This document shows positions 25,224 to 33,041 of a DNA stretch of 63,915 nt, piece by piece; within the stretch, counting starts at the first letter, position 1, and the number at the start of each line of letters is the position of its first letter. The notes below the pieces were generated by a model that saw only the letters and a program-made list of their open reading frames with translations, did not search any database and had not been told where the DNA came from. This stretch comes from Bacteriovoracales bacterium (GTDB lineage Bacteria; Bdellovibrionota; Bacteriovoracia; Bacteriovoracales; Bacteriovoracaceae). The stretch lies in contig JAOMEV010000011.1 of the NCBI GenBank assembly GCA_028346125.1, positions 1-63,915 on the forward strand, read 5' to 3'. A program made the position numbers and the translations under genes.

Positions 25224-25679
25224 TTATTTATTAGAGCAAAAGAAGGGATATTCAAAAGAAAAAACTGGAGTGCAATACTCTGTCCATTTTCCGTCTATAA
25301 AAGAAGCCTGGCCAAGAACCCATGTGAGATGGTCACTATTACTTTTAAAGAAGACCTTATCCATATAGAGAGGGGGCTGTTGCCCATTTATTTCATAGCA
25401 CCATCCAAGTGATCTATAATTATTTGGGCCTATGGAGATAAAATCATTATCACCTGGAAACCCGTCTATGTGTTTAATAGTCCCTTCATTACCCTGGAAA
25501 GGTATCTTGTTGTCCTCAAAAACAGAGAGGCTTACTAGCCCAACATTTTGCGAAAGATCTTTAAGGTGAAGTTGACCTTTGTAAAGAGGTTCTATTTGAC
25601 AAGGTCCAATAATCTCCCAAGTAATAGCTTTAAGATTAAAAGAGACCAAGATTAAAATGAGGAGAAATGCTTTTTTCAT
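25224..25679 (-). CDS. Secreted DUF4430-like protein
   Basis: I start at MKKAFLLILILVSFNLKA, a clear signal peptide, instead of a TTG six codons upstream. Neither has a strong ribosome site. The ~130-residue mature chain has an RSLGWCYEINGQQP segment and, ~25 residues further, DHLTWVLGQASF. This resembles the DUF4430/transcobalamin-like C-terminal domain (GW-x-Y-x-V-N-G, then a polar strand and W). Five cysteines could form disulfides. It probably resides outside the cytoplasm and may bind a ligand or anchor a partner. It lies between the two 57-residue paralogues, upstream of copy A on the same strand (gap about 105 bases), and is divergent from copy B. Confidence 0.65.
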   Translation of the reverse strand: MKKAFLLILILVSFNLKAITWEIIGPCQIEPLYKGQLHLKDLSQNVGLVSLSVFEDNKIPFQGNEGTIKHIDGFPGDNDFISIGPNNYRSLGWCYEINGQQPPLYMDKVFFKSNSDHLTWVLGQASFIDGKWTEYCTPVFSFEYPFFCSNK

Positions 25680-25724
25680 AGGGTGTTGTGGTATCAACGT
25701 TTAAGAGGGAAGTAAATGGTCGTA

Positions 25725-25794
25725 TTGAATCTTTTTTGAATCTTCCCCTTTGAATCTTGAATTATTCTTGAAACTCTAAAACTTTTTGAAATCT
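25725..25794. repeat. Cluster of TTGAATCTT direct repeats
   Basis: Exact copies of TTGAATCTT start at 25725, 25736 and 25750, followed by related TTGAATTAT (25757), TTGAAACTC (25768) and TTGAAATCT (25786). Six TTGAA cores thus fall within 70 bases. The first two are 11 bases apart, one helical turn. The array lies in the control region shared by the DUF4430-like gene and copy B of the 57-residue family, so it may be an operator for cooperative binding. Confidence 0.55.
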
Positions 25795-25820
25795 GTTAGA
25801 CTTTTAGTGAGGTCTGAAAG

Positions 25821-25994
25821 ATGAAAAACGTGCTATCTGAAATTGTTATTTACTATTCTTTAGGGCAAAAATCTGGCCTGTCCCATGTGTGTTTTGTTTA
25901 TGGTCAGGTAAATGAGGAAATTGCAAAAGACCTTCTTAAGTCATGGAGTTCTAAGGCCATTTATAAGGGCTTTAACTTAGTTAACCTTAGATAA
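25821..25994 (+). CDS. 57-residue protein, copy B of a new paralogue pair
   Basis: ATG at 25821 with GAGG eight bases ahead opens a 57-codon frame ending in TAA. It begins MKNVLSEIVIYYSLGQ, has CFVYGQV with the single conserved Cys24, and ends with a KDLLKSW helix. It pairs residue for residue with copy A, whose DNA is too diverged for recent duplication. The second cysteine of copy A (C26) is Val here, and the C-terminal 15 residues differ. It is read in the opposite direction from copy A, behind the TTGAATCTT array, and ends 17 bases from the convergent flavoprotein gene. Function is unknown. Equal length and conserved core suggest a shared binding role. Confidence 0.82.
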   Translation: MKNVLSEIVIYYSLGQKSGLSHVCFVYGQVNEEIAKDLLKSWSSKAIYKGFNLVNLR

Positions 25995-26010
25995 GTTTGT
26001 TCCCCAAATT

Positions 26011-27232
26011 TTAATTATCCAAAAATGATAGAATGCTTTGAGAGGCTTTATAAGCTGTTGAAAAACAGCCCTGGAGGAGATAGCCACCCGTAGGAGCTTC
26101 CCAATCAAGCATCTCTCCAGCAACATAAAAACCTGGCATTTTTTTGATCATGAGAGAGTTATCCAAATTGTCAAAATGGATACCCCCAGAGGTCGAAATA
26201 GACTCTTCCATAGGGCGAGGGCGGAGAAGGTCAAGGGGAAGGGCCTTTAGTTTTTGTCCTAAGAGATCGAGGTCTTTAAATTCCTCTTTTGAGGTTCTTT
26301 CTTTTAAAAGAGAAAAGGCCAAACCACTGAGTTTAAGTTTTTTTCTTAAATGATTTGAAAGGGAGTTCTTTCCTCTTGGTTTATGGATTTTGCTTAAAAC
26401 CTCTTTTTGAGAAAGGTCTGGAAAAAAGTCCAGAAGGACTTGGGCCTTTTCCCTAGAGTCCCTTACAAGAGCACTTAGCTCGTATAGAGGGCCACCTTCG
26501 AGACCGTAGGGAGTAAAGATGAGTTCACCTCTTACACTATGGTCCTTAAAAGAAAGCTTTATATTTTTGAGTGGTGACCAGTTCACCTTCTTTTTAAAAT
26601 GAGGAGACCAATCTGTTTCAAATCCTGAGTTCATTGATTGGAAAGGGGCCATCTTGAGACCTAAATTTGAAAAAAGGTCTGTCCACAGTCCATCAGAGCC
26701 AGTTTTGGACCAGCTTCCTCCCCCGAGGGAAAAAAGGACGGCCATATTTTTTGAGGGATCGACTTTAACCTCTTGTCCTTTGAAGTCAAAAAAAAGAGAT
26801 TTATCCTTTTCAATTTTTTTGAGGCTGTGATGGGTGAAGAGCTTAAAACCTGGATAGGATTTAAGTTTTTTGAGCCATAAAAGAAGCATTTCACCGGCCT
26901 TGAACTTTGTGGGAAAAAACCCTTCCTGTACTTCCAATGAATGTTTCAACCCCAAGGCCTTCACACCATTTCCTAAGGTCTTTAGGGGAAAAGAGCTGCA
27001 AGAGTTCATTAAATCTCTTCTCGTGGATGCCATAGCGCTTTGAAAATTCGGAGAGGTTTTCGCTATGGGTAAGGTTGAGCCCTCCATGACCGGCCACAAG
27101 AAACTTCTTCCCAACAGCAGGCATCTGATCATAAAGCTCAACAGAGAGGCCTTTTTCTAAAAGGCAAAATGCAGCGAAAAGACCTCCAGGCCCTCCTCCA
27201 ACAACGATGACTTTTTTATTGTCTTTTGTCAT
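26011..27232 (-). pseudogene. HI0933/TIGR03862-type flavoprotein, single-base frameshift
   Basis: The 5' part encodes an FAD Rossmann start (KKVIVVGGGPGGLFAAFCLL) and the GLNLTHSE motif typical of YhiN/HI0933-like flavoproteins, then GSTGRVF, where the frame continues out of register and stops. The remaining ~300 residues lie in another frame beginning FPTKFKAGEMLLLWLKKL and end with the second FAD signature GFYVAGEMLDWEAPTGGYLLQG. Removing one base from the T6 run (complement of A at 26914-26919) restores a single 406-residue protein of family length. So the gene is either freshly inactivated, phase-variable by slippage, or hit by a sequencing error. The rest of both parts is well conserved. 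Family members are NAD(P)H-linked oxidoreductases with poorly known substrates. Confidence 0.8.
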
Positions 27233-27238
27233 AGAGAC

Positions 27239-27361
27239 CTAAGTAAAAAGGCCGACGACAATGAGAACAGGAACAGAGACGGTCAAAGCAATCCCAGTTC
27301 CGACAAGAATAAGGGCAATGAATTGGCCTAGATACTTTAATAATGTTTTTGGTGCTTCCAT
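27239..27361 (-). CDS. 40-residue single-helix membrane peptide
   Basis: A 40-codon frame reads MEAPKTLLKYLGQFIALILV and continues as one hydrophobic helix ending VVGLFT. It stops six bases before the flavoprotein start (TAGGTCTCTATG), so the two are likely translated from one message. There is no Shine-Dalgarno. Instead a TATACT box lies about seven bases before the ATG, which would fit leaderless transcription. Small membrane peptides of this type often modulate a larger partner. The call rests on frame, hydrophobicity and position only. Confidence 0.45.
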   Translation of the reverse strand: MEAPKTLLKYLGQFIALILVGTGIALTVSVPVLIVVGLFT

Positions 27362-27477
27362 CCAGCTAGTATAGCGGAAAAGAGCAAAATTGGTAGTTAA
27401 AAAAGTTCAATGGAATTTATTGACGGGACCCATCAAAACTTTAAAAATCAGTAATAAACCCTTATCAAAGAAAACTT

Positions 27478-28344
27478 ATGGAATTAACTCTTATCGAAAA
27501 GGCCCTTTTTGCAAGCTTTGGTTTTGCTCTTGTTTTTTACATCGGTCTGTCTGTAAAAGGCGAAGATTTAAAGGAGTCTTTAAAGGAGAAGTATAAACTT
27601 CTTTTAGGGATTGTTTTGCAGTTTTTCCTTTCCCCGATGATTGCTTATTTTATAGGGACGTTTTTTAATCTTGACCCTCTCAATTTTTATGGACTTCTTC
27701 TTCTTTCGATGACCCCCTGTGGATCTATCCCCAATTCACTTACTATGCTTGCCAAGGGGAATTCGGAATTAAGTGTTGCCATGACAGTCACTAATAGCTT
27801 GGCCAGTCTTGTTCTTATGCCCCTTATGGCCAAGGTTTTTCTTGGAGGACAAGGAGGTATTACAGTTCCCTACAGTGGGATTTTAGCAAACCTTTTTGTT
27901 CTCATTTTGTTTATCGTTTTAGGTGTTTTTATCAATACTAAAAAAGCCTCATGGGCCGGTCATTTTAAAAAGGGAACAGCGGCGATTTTAGCTCTTAGCG
28001 TTTTGGGGATTGCCATTTTTTCAGGAAAAAAGATTATTTACCTTTTTATAAATTCACCTTTAGATATCATTCTTATTTCTGTTTTACTTCCTTTCACCCT
28101 TTACCTTTTAGGCGTCTTCATTTCTTTTCTTTTTAAATTAAAGGCAAAGGATTCAAAGGCCATTTCTTTGGGAGCAGGCACTTATAATTCTCCTCTTACC
28201 ATGACCTTAATTGTCGCCAGCTTTCCTTTGAGTACTTCAAGTGAGGTTATTAAAATTCCTCTTTTATACACCCACACAGTGATTGTTGTTGGAGTTATAA
28301 CGGCGTTTATTTATTCAAAGTTTAAGGGCGAAGATCGTCTTTAA
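27478..28344 (+). CDS. Bile acid:sodium symporter-like (SBF/BART) transporter
   Basis: This 288-residue membrane protein has about nine to ten helices. The segment LLLLSMTPCGSIPNSLTML, continuing AKGNSELSVAMTVTN, matches the conserved crossover of the ASBT fold (CPGG-x-x-SN and AKGD-x-x-LS in relatives). The family couples sodium to import of organic anions. Homologues in bacteria carry bile acids, pantoate and similar compounds, and the substrate here is unknown. TTGACG lies 58 bases upstream without a convincing -10. Its end overlaps the convergent lactamase-fold gene by 23 bases. Confidence 0.8.
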   Translation: MELTLIEKALFASFGFALVFYIGLSVKGEDLKESLKEKYKLLLGIVLQFFLSPMIAYFIGTFFNLDPLNFYGLLLLSMTPCGSIPNSLTMLAKGNSELSVAMTVTNSLASLVLMPLMAKVFLGGQGGITVPYSGILANLFVLILFIVLGVFINTKKASWAGHFKKGTAAILALSVLGIAIFSGKKIIYLFINSPLDIILISVLLPFTLYLLGVFISFLFKLKAKDSKAISLGAGTYNSPLTMTLIVASFPLSTSSEVIKIPLLYTHTVIVVGVITAFIYSKFKGEDRL

Positions 28345-29401
28345 TAATTTCTTTTGTTCCTAAAGGGAGGCGAATGTGAAGCCCGTCATAGGCAATAAGG
28401 AGGTCTTTTTTGATCACCTTTTTTGCTTTTCGGAGAAAAATGCTCTCAGCAATTCTGTTCGGAAGTGGTGGTACTATATGGTTGAGGGCCAAAAGAGAGG
28501 CCCCTGCTTCATTGGCACTTTCGGCCGCTTCTGAGGGAGAGGCATGGTAGTCGAGAATATCGTGGATAATTTTAGAAAGCCTCACGCGAGATATTTCCTT
28601 AAGTCTTTTGGCAATAAGTTTGACCATATCCCCGTTGAGGGCCTCGTGGATTAAGACATCCGTGTTTTTTCCAAAACGAGCAATATTTTTGTGTTTAACA
28701 GTGTCCCCGCTGTATGTGACGGAGCGATCTCCGAAATCAATACGATAGCCGAAGGCCGGCTCAATAGGAGCGTGTTTAACAAGGAATACTGTAATTTTTA
28801 AGTTATCCTCTTCAAAGACAACTTTGCTTTCTTGTCCAGGGCCAAGTGTGATGTCCTGAGGAGTATAAGTTGGGCCTTTCGGGTCGAGGTACTCGGTTCC
28901 ATGGTGGGCAATTCTAAACCCACTATCTCTAAAATAGGCCTCATAAAACCCTTTGACTGTTCTCAGGGTGCCTTTTGGTCCAGAGACTTTAAGAGGTTCA
29001 TTTTTTCCCTGGATCCAGCTTTGGAGTCGGACTTCGCCAAGGCCTGCGATATGGTCAGAATGAAGATGACTAAAAAATACTTGTGAGAGCCTCCTTGTGG
29101 GAAGTTGGTAGATAGCTATTTTATCGGCCGAACCGGAGCCAGTATCGAAAAGAAAGAAATGGCCTTTGGCCAAAATAGCGAGGCATGCTTGGCCTCTTTT
29201 GAAGGTGTAGTCAGGAAAAGGAGAACCACTTCCACAAAAAATAATGTCGAGGTTTCTGTTGTTTCCCAAATAATTTCGAGGAGGGGTGACCCTTCTTTTT
29301 AAGACCATTTCAAAGACCTTGTCTTGAAAAGTGGAGCTATTTGCGATTAGGAAAAGGCCAAGAAAAACTACGATGATTAACAAAACTTTTTTCTTTGTCA
29401 T
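28322..29401 (-). CDS. Membrane-anchored MBL-fold hydrolase (RNase Z-like)
   Basis: An N-terminal hydrophobic helix (KKVLLIIVVFLGLFLIA) anchors or exports a metallo-beta-lactamase fold. The metal motif is SHLHSDHIAG (H112, H114, D116, H117). Further metal-ligand regions are VKHAPIEPAFGYRI, YSGDTV and ALNHIVPP. The sequence order resembles RNase Z/arylsulfatase-like members, but the membrane segment speaks against tRNA processing and suggests a periplasmic hydrolase. It is 359 residues long and stands alone on its strand. Confidence 0.82.
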   Translation of the reverse strand: MTKKKVLLIIVVFLGLFLIANSSTFQDKVFEMVLKRRVTPPRNYLGNNRNLDIIFCGSGSPFPDYTFKRGQACLAILAKGHFFLFDTGSGSADKIAIYQLPTRRLSQVFFSHLHSDHIAGLGEVRLQSWIQGKNEPLKVSGPKGTLRTVKGFYEAYFRDSGFRIAHHGTEYLDPKGPTYTPQDITLGPGQESKVVFEEDNLKITVFLVKHAPIEPAFGYRIDFGDRSVTYSGDTVKHKNIARFGKNTDVLIHEALNGDMVKLIAKRLKEISRVRLSKIIHDILDYHASPSEAAESANEAGASLLALNHIVPPLPNRIAESIFLRKAKKVIKKDLLIAYDGLHIRLPLGTKEIIKDDLRP

Positions 29402-29468
29402 ACCTTCTCCTGAAATATTTTTGGGTATTCTTCAGTGAAATTTTATTACAGAACCTTCAAAATAAAAA

Positions 29469-31610
29469 TTATTTATTTTCCAAAAAGTCTTCAATAGATT
29501 GATTTTCGCATCGTTCAAAGGATTGGAAGCGGGAAATGTAGTTGGGGTAATCTATGACCAACTTTTTAAAAAGGAGCCTTTTCATGAGCTGGGGCATAAG
29601 GAGGCGATATTTTGGAAGAATATTATTAATTGTTTTTAAGATATGGATTTTTGGCCAGGGGTCGTGGGCGTCTTTGTATTTTATGCCTATGGAAAGTCGT
29701 TTGCCGTTTTTTGATGTTTTTATAAACTCTTCAAGAAACTCTAATTGAAGGTATTCTTTTTTAAGAGACTTAAAGTTTTCAGGAAAAATGATAAAGTTTT
29801 TTGAGAAAACCTTTTCAGGTTTAGTTTTATTCAAAATATCTTTTTCTTTCTTCGTCAATTTTATTTTGAAGAAGTCTGAAATGAGGTTTCCCGATTCGTC
29901 CCTTTGGAGATCGTCATAAAAACGTATTTTTTTTCCTGTTTTAAAAAACACTTTAAAAAATATTTTTTTTCCAAATTTTTGGAAGGATATTTTTTTTATA
30001 CCTTTTTCAAAGTCATGATTAATATTGCTTTTAAGAATGCTTAAAATAAGTTCTCTCTCCTTTTGAGTAAAGCGAAAAATAATGTGAGAGCTTAGGGGGT
30101 TTAAGACATCAAGTTTAATTTTAAATGTTTCTCCACCTACTTTAAATTGGTGTATTTTGACCTCTTCCATAATAATCTTTTGTTTGTCATCAAGACCTTT
30201 TTTTAACTTTTTTAGAACATATTTTTCTCCGGGATTCCCGTAGGGTATGAGACTCTCAATAGAGTTTTTTTGTTTCAAAAAAATGGGGTATTTTTTAAAA
30301 AATGTCCTTGCAAGCCCATCGAGAGAAGTAAATGGAAGGTCTTCTTTAGGCCCATGAAGTGAGGCATACCAATGCATTTCTTGAAAAGAGAGTTTTCCGT
30401 CACTATTTAAGTCGGCCACTTTCCTTTTTTTCAAAGATGAAAAAAAGGTTCTTGTATAGTCCTTTTTAGAAATGATTTTATTTTCACTGGACCAGCAACC
30501 GATAGCTGGAGTTTTTGGGTGGGCCCCAAAAAAACCACAGGAGAGGGCATTGTAGAATTGGCCCCCGTAGCAGGTTCCACTAACAATTATATTTTGACCT
30601 TTGGTGGAAAGATGAAGCCTTTTTAGCTCGTTTTTTTCTAACCTTTCTTTTTCGAACCAAAGAAGTGCTCCATCTTGGGCCCCATGCCCGACCATAATAA
30701 AGAGACCTTTTTTATTTTCCTGTTTTCCTAATTGACTGAAAAGTTCTTTGATGTTTTTTCTGTTAAAGGCGCCATTGATATTTTTAGAAAAGGGGTGTGA
30801 GACGAGGACATATTCGTCTTCTTTTTTCATTTTGAGGACATCTCTTATTTTGTTTTGGCCGCTTCCAAAGAGGGTGATTCCCTGTTTTTGATTGTTAAAA
30901 CCTAGATTGGAAAGGCCCTTTTGAATTGTTTTTAATACTATTGGCGTGAAGAGAGGATTATTTATGGGATTGTCAGCGTTTCCTATGTAGACGACATTAA
31001 CAGAAGAAAGGTCTTTTCCTGAAAGGTTAAGAGGGGTGCCAATTTCCATACCTAAAGATGTTTCAACTCCCTTTAGGGAAGGTGGCGATTTATGTTTGAG
31101 GGCCTCGGCGATAAATGATTGTAGTGAAGGGAAATTTAGAAGAAAGACATCGTCAATTCTCTCCTGGAAATCCTCTATGGCCTCATTTTTTTTGATCTGG
31201 AAAAATTTTTTGCCGAGGGAGATAACCTTCAATTTAAGGAGCTTTAGATCCCTCTGGTCAAACCGGCCCAAGGGCCTTCCCTTGATCAGGAATTTTTGGG
31301 AGAAAAAACCACTTTTGTAGACCCCAAGGTAGGGAAGGGAGGGAATTTTCTCATATTCGAGTAATTTAAGCTTTTTTTTGCTCATAGAGTAAGGATCAAT
31401 CGTTTTAAAGGGGATAAAGTGGACATTTCCTTTGTAACGATAAGAAATGCTTTCCAGAACCCCTTTTTTCTTGATTAACCGTTTCAAATTAGGGCAGATT
31501 TCGCAATAAGGAGTAGTGATGAGGATTAACTCGACTCTTTCAAGGTCGGTTGGCCCTCCATAGGTTAGAAAAGAAAAAAGAAGAAATATTATAAAGAAGG
31601 GCTTTTTCAT
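29469..31610 (-). CDS. Secreted caspase-like cysteine peptidase with thioredoxin-like and EF-hand segments
   Basis: Signal peptide MKKPFFIIFLLFSFLTYG. Residues ~25-70 resemble a thioredoxin-like start with a CxxC (ITTPYCEICPNLKRLI, C36/C39). Residues ~203-400 look like a caspase-fold (clan CD) domain: VYIGNADNPINNPLFTPIV opens it, LFIMVGHGAQDG carries the probable catalytic His309 and NIIVSGTCYGGQF the probable Cys347. Right behind it is a textbook EF-hand loop DLNSDGKLSFQE (residues 400-411). The last ~290 residues are basic and of unknown fold. Clan CD peptidases include legumain- and gingipain-type enzymes. Calcium control by the EF-hand is a reasonable guess. It may act on prey or envelope proteins; that is inference. 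Confidence 0.7.
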   Translation of the reverse strand: MKKPFFIIFLLFSFLTYGGPTDLERVELILITTPYCEICPNLKRLIKKKGVLESISYRYKGNVHFIPFKTIDPYSMSKKKLKLLEYEKIPSLPYLGVYKSGFFSQKFLIKGRPLGRFDQRDLKLLKLKVISLGKKFFQIKKNEAIEDFQERIDDVFLLNFPSLQSFIAEALKHKSPPSLKGVETSLGMEIGTPLNLSGKDLSSVNVVYIGNADNPINNPLFTPIVLKTIQKGLSNLGFNNQKQGITLFGSGQNKIRDVLKMKKEDEYVLVSHPFSKNINGAFNRKNIKELFSQLGKQENKKGLFIMVGHGAQDGALLWFEKERLEKNELKRLHLSTKGQNIIVSGTCYGGQFYNALSCGFFGAHPKTPAIGCWSSENKIISKKDYTRTFFSSLKKRKVADLNSDGKLSFQEMHWYASLHGPKEDLPFTSLDGLARTFFKKYPIFLKQKNSIESLIPYGNPGEKYVLKKLKKGLDDKQKIIMEEVKIHQFKVGGETFKIKLDVLNPLSSHIIFRFTQKERELILSILKSNINHDFEKGIKKISFQKFGKKIFFKVFFKTGKKIRFYDDLQRDESGNLISDFFKIKLTKKEKDILNKTKPEKVFSKNFIIFPENFKSLKKEYLQLEFLEEFIKTSKNGKRLSIGIKYKDAHDPWPKIHILKTINNILPKYRLLMPQLMKRLLFKKLVIDYPNYISRFQSFERCENQSIEDFLENK

Positions 31611-31700
31611 AAAAAGGGACCTTTGGCGATCAAACCTATTATAACAGTGAAATATTAAATACGATGCTTAAGTATTGATCAGATGAAAAAAGGAGAATAA

Positions 31701-32198
31701 GTGCACGAAAATAAAGTAAAAATTGGTCTTTGGTTCGTGGCCTTTGCCACACTTTTCATCATTGGAATTTTTGTTTCAATTTTTGTTTTTTCTAATGAAA
31801 AGGGCTCTATTGCTGAAACTTTGAAAAAAGAGAGAGCGCTCTATGACCCTTACCAAACATTAAAAAACAAGGAGATAAGGGAAGTAAATAAAAACTGGAA
31901 GGCCTTCTGGGGAAGGACTGGTATCCATGTGGGGCTTTTTGTTGTCAGGTACGAGGGTGAGCTTGCAAAAATTGAAAAGGAAATAAACTTTGTTGGTTCA
32001 GACAGCCTTTTTATAATGAGCGCTCACAAAGATGATGTGATTTCTTTTAAAATGGGAAAAGATATTAAATGTCCTTCGGTAAAATGGGCGGAACACCTCA
32101 AACTAAGTACTTTGAGGATGATGAAGCTGTCAGCTGCGGATGTGGCCAGTGATGAATTGATGGTTTTTTTAGAAACTTATTGTTTAGGAAGAAAGTAA
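31701..32198 (+). CDS. Membrane-anchored protein of unknown function
   Basis: GTG start with AAAGGAG five bases ahead. One membrane helix near the N-terminus (IGLWFVAFATLFIIGIF) leads a 130-residue periplasmic chain of mixed charge. A GIHVGLFVVRYEGEL segment could be a strand-turn-strand core, and the last part has AADVASDELMVFLETYC. I recognise no family. The gene is alone between the divergent caspase-like gene and a convergent small gene whose stop it nearly meets. Confidence 0.65.
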   Translation: MHENKVKIGLWFVAFATLFIIGIFVSIFVFSNEKGSIAETLKKERALYDPYQTLKNKEIREVNKNWKAFWGRTGIHVGLFVVRYEGELAKIEKEINFVGSDSLFIMSAHKDDVISFKMGKDIKCPSVKWAEHLKLSTLRMMKLSAADVASDELMVFLETYCLGRK

Positions 32199-32199
32199 C

Positions 32200-32397
32200 T
32201 TATGGCCTTGGAAACTTTGACCTTAACAAGGACACAATCTCGCCAACGTTTTGAATCTTACCCTCACTGAGAAGGGTGCTTATGAAGGCCTCCGCTGTTT
32301 TTTTGATTTCATTCACTCCTCTCTTATCATCAATCTTACAATTTCTGATAAGGTTCATTAGTAAGGCCACTTTATCTTTTGTTGTGAAGTTATTCAA
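32200..32397 (-). CDS. Small cytoplasmic protein, unknown function
   Basis: TTG start preceded by AAGGAGG at good spacing, giving 65 residues that are mostly helical and basic (KDKVALLMNLIRNCKIDDKR, then a SEGKIQNVGEIVSLLRSKF end). The strong ribosome site supports it as a gene. There is no signal peptide or known motif. It stands convergent to the preceding membrane protein, one base from its stop. Confidence 0.5.
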   Translation of the reverse strand: MNNFTTKDKVALLMNLIRNCKIDDKRGVNEIKKTAEAFISTLLSEGKIQNVGEIVSLLRSKFPRP

Positions 32398-32516
32398 AAA
32401 GTACCTCCTTTTCTTTATTTTACAGTAACGAGAGAAGGTTCCCCATGGTGCAGTTCTAGTTCAGCAGCACCTAGACTAATTCAATTTAGATTCAGAGTTA
32501 TGAAAATAGGCTTAAT

Positions 32517-32873
32517 TTAAGATGACCTTGTTTCCAGGGCCCTATTTAAACTATTGATTTTTAAGATATTTGTGGCCTGTTTTTTTAATCTTGGGCCGAA
32601 TTTTTTTCTTTTATAAAGGGTAATGAAAAAGATCGTAGCGCAGTTTATTGAGCTCAAAAGAGAGAGGATAGACAGCTTTAAGTCTCCAACTTTGTAGAGT
32701 CCGTAAAGAAAATAGATAAATAGCCCTATCGTCCAGCACGCATACGTTAGGAGTGAAACTTCTTTTAGTTCATGTTTCGCTTTGGTCACCAAGATAATTT
32801 GAGGCATGTAAAAGGCCACCATCAGGCTTCCAAACAGGGCATAAGCAAATTCAATAAGGTTTAAAAAGTTCAT
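32517..32873 (-). CDS. SemiSWEET-like PQ-loop membrane protein
   Basis: 118 residues with three hydrophobic helices. The first ends in FYMPQI, the proline-glutamine motif of the PQ-loop/MtN3 group, and a YACWTIGLFIYFLYG helix follows. One three-helix bundle per chain is the layout of SemiSWEET transporters, which dimerise to pass sugars. The C-terminal ~30 residues are basic and cytosolic. Sugar transport is only a family-based guess. Confidence 0.75.
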   Translation of the reverse strand: MNFLNLIEFAYALFGSLMVAFYMPQIILVTKAKHELKEVSLLTYACWTIGLFIYFLYGLYKVGDLKLSILSLLSSINCATIFFITLYKRKKFGPRLKKQATNILKINSLNRALETRSS

Positions 32874-33041
32874 TTTTAGTTCTCTTCAACATCAAGTCGG
32901 AGATTTCTATATTAAAACAATTTTAAATGCAATAACTTTTTTTAAGAAAAATACCTTATGAAATTTGTACACGGGCGAGACTTTAAAGAGTGTTGAAAGA
33001 GTGAGAGAATGAACCCTAATAAAATTGAAAAGGGCGAAGAA

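Noticed and set aside
27420-27448. TTGACG upstream of the symporter as a promoter
   Set aside because: At 17 bases only AAAAAT is found, which is too weak as a -10 box to list.
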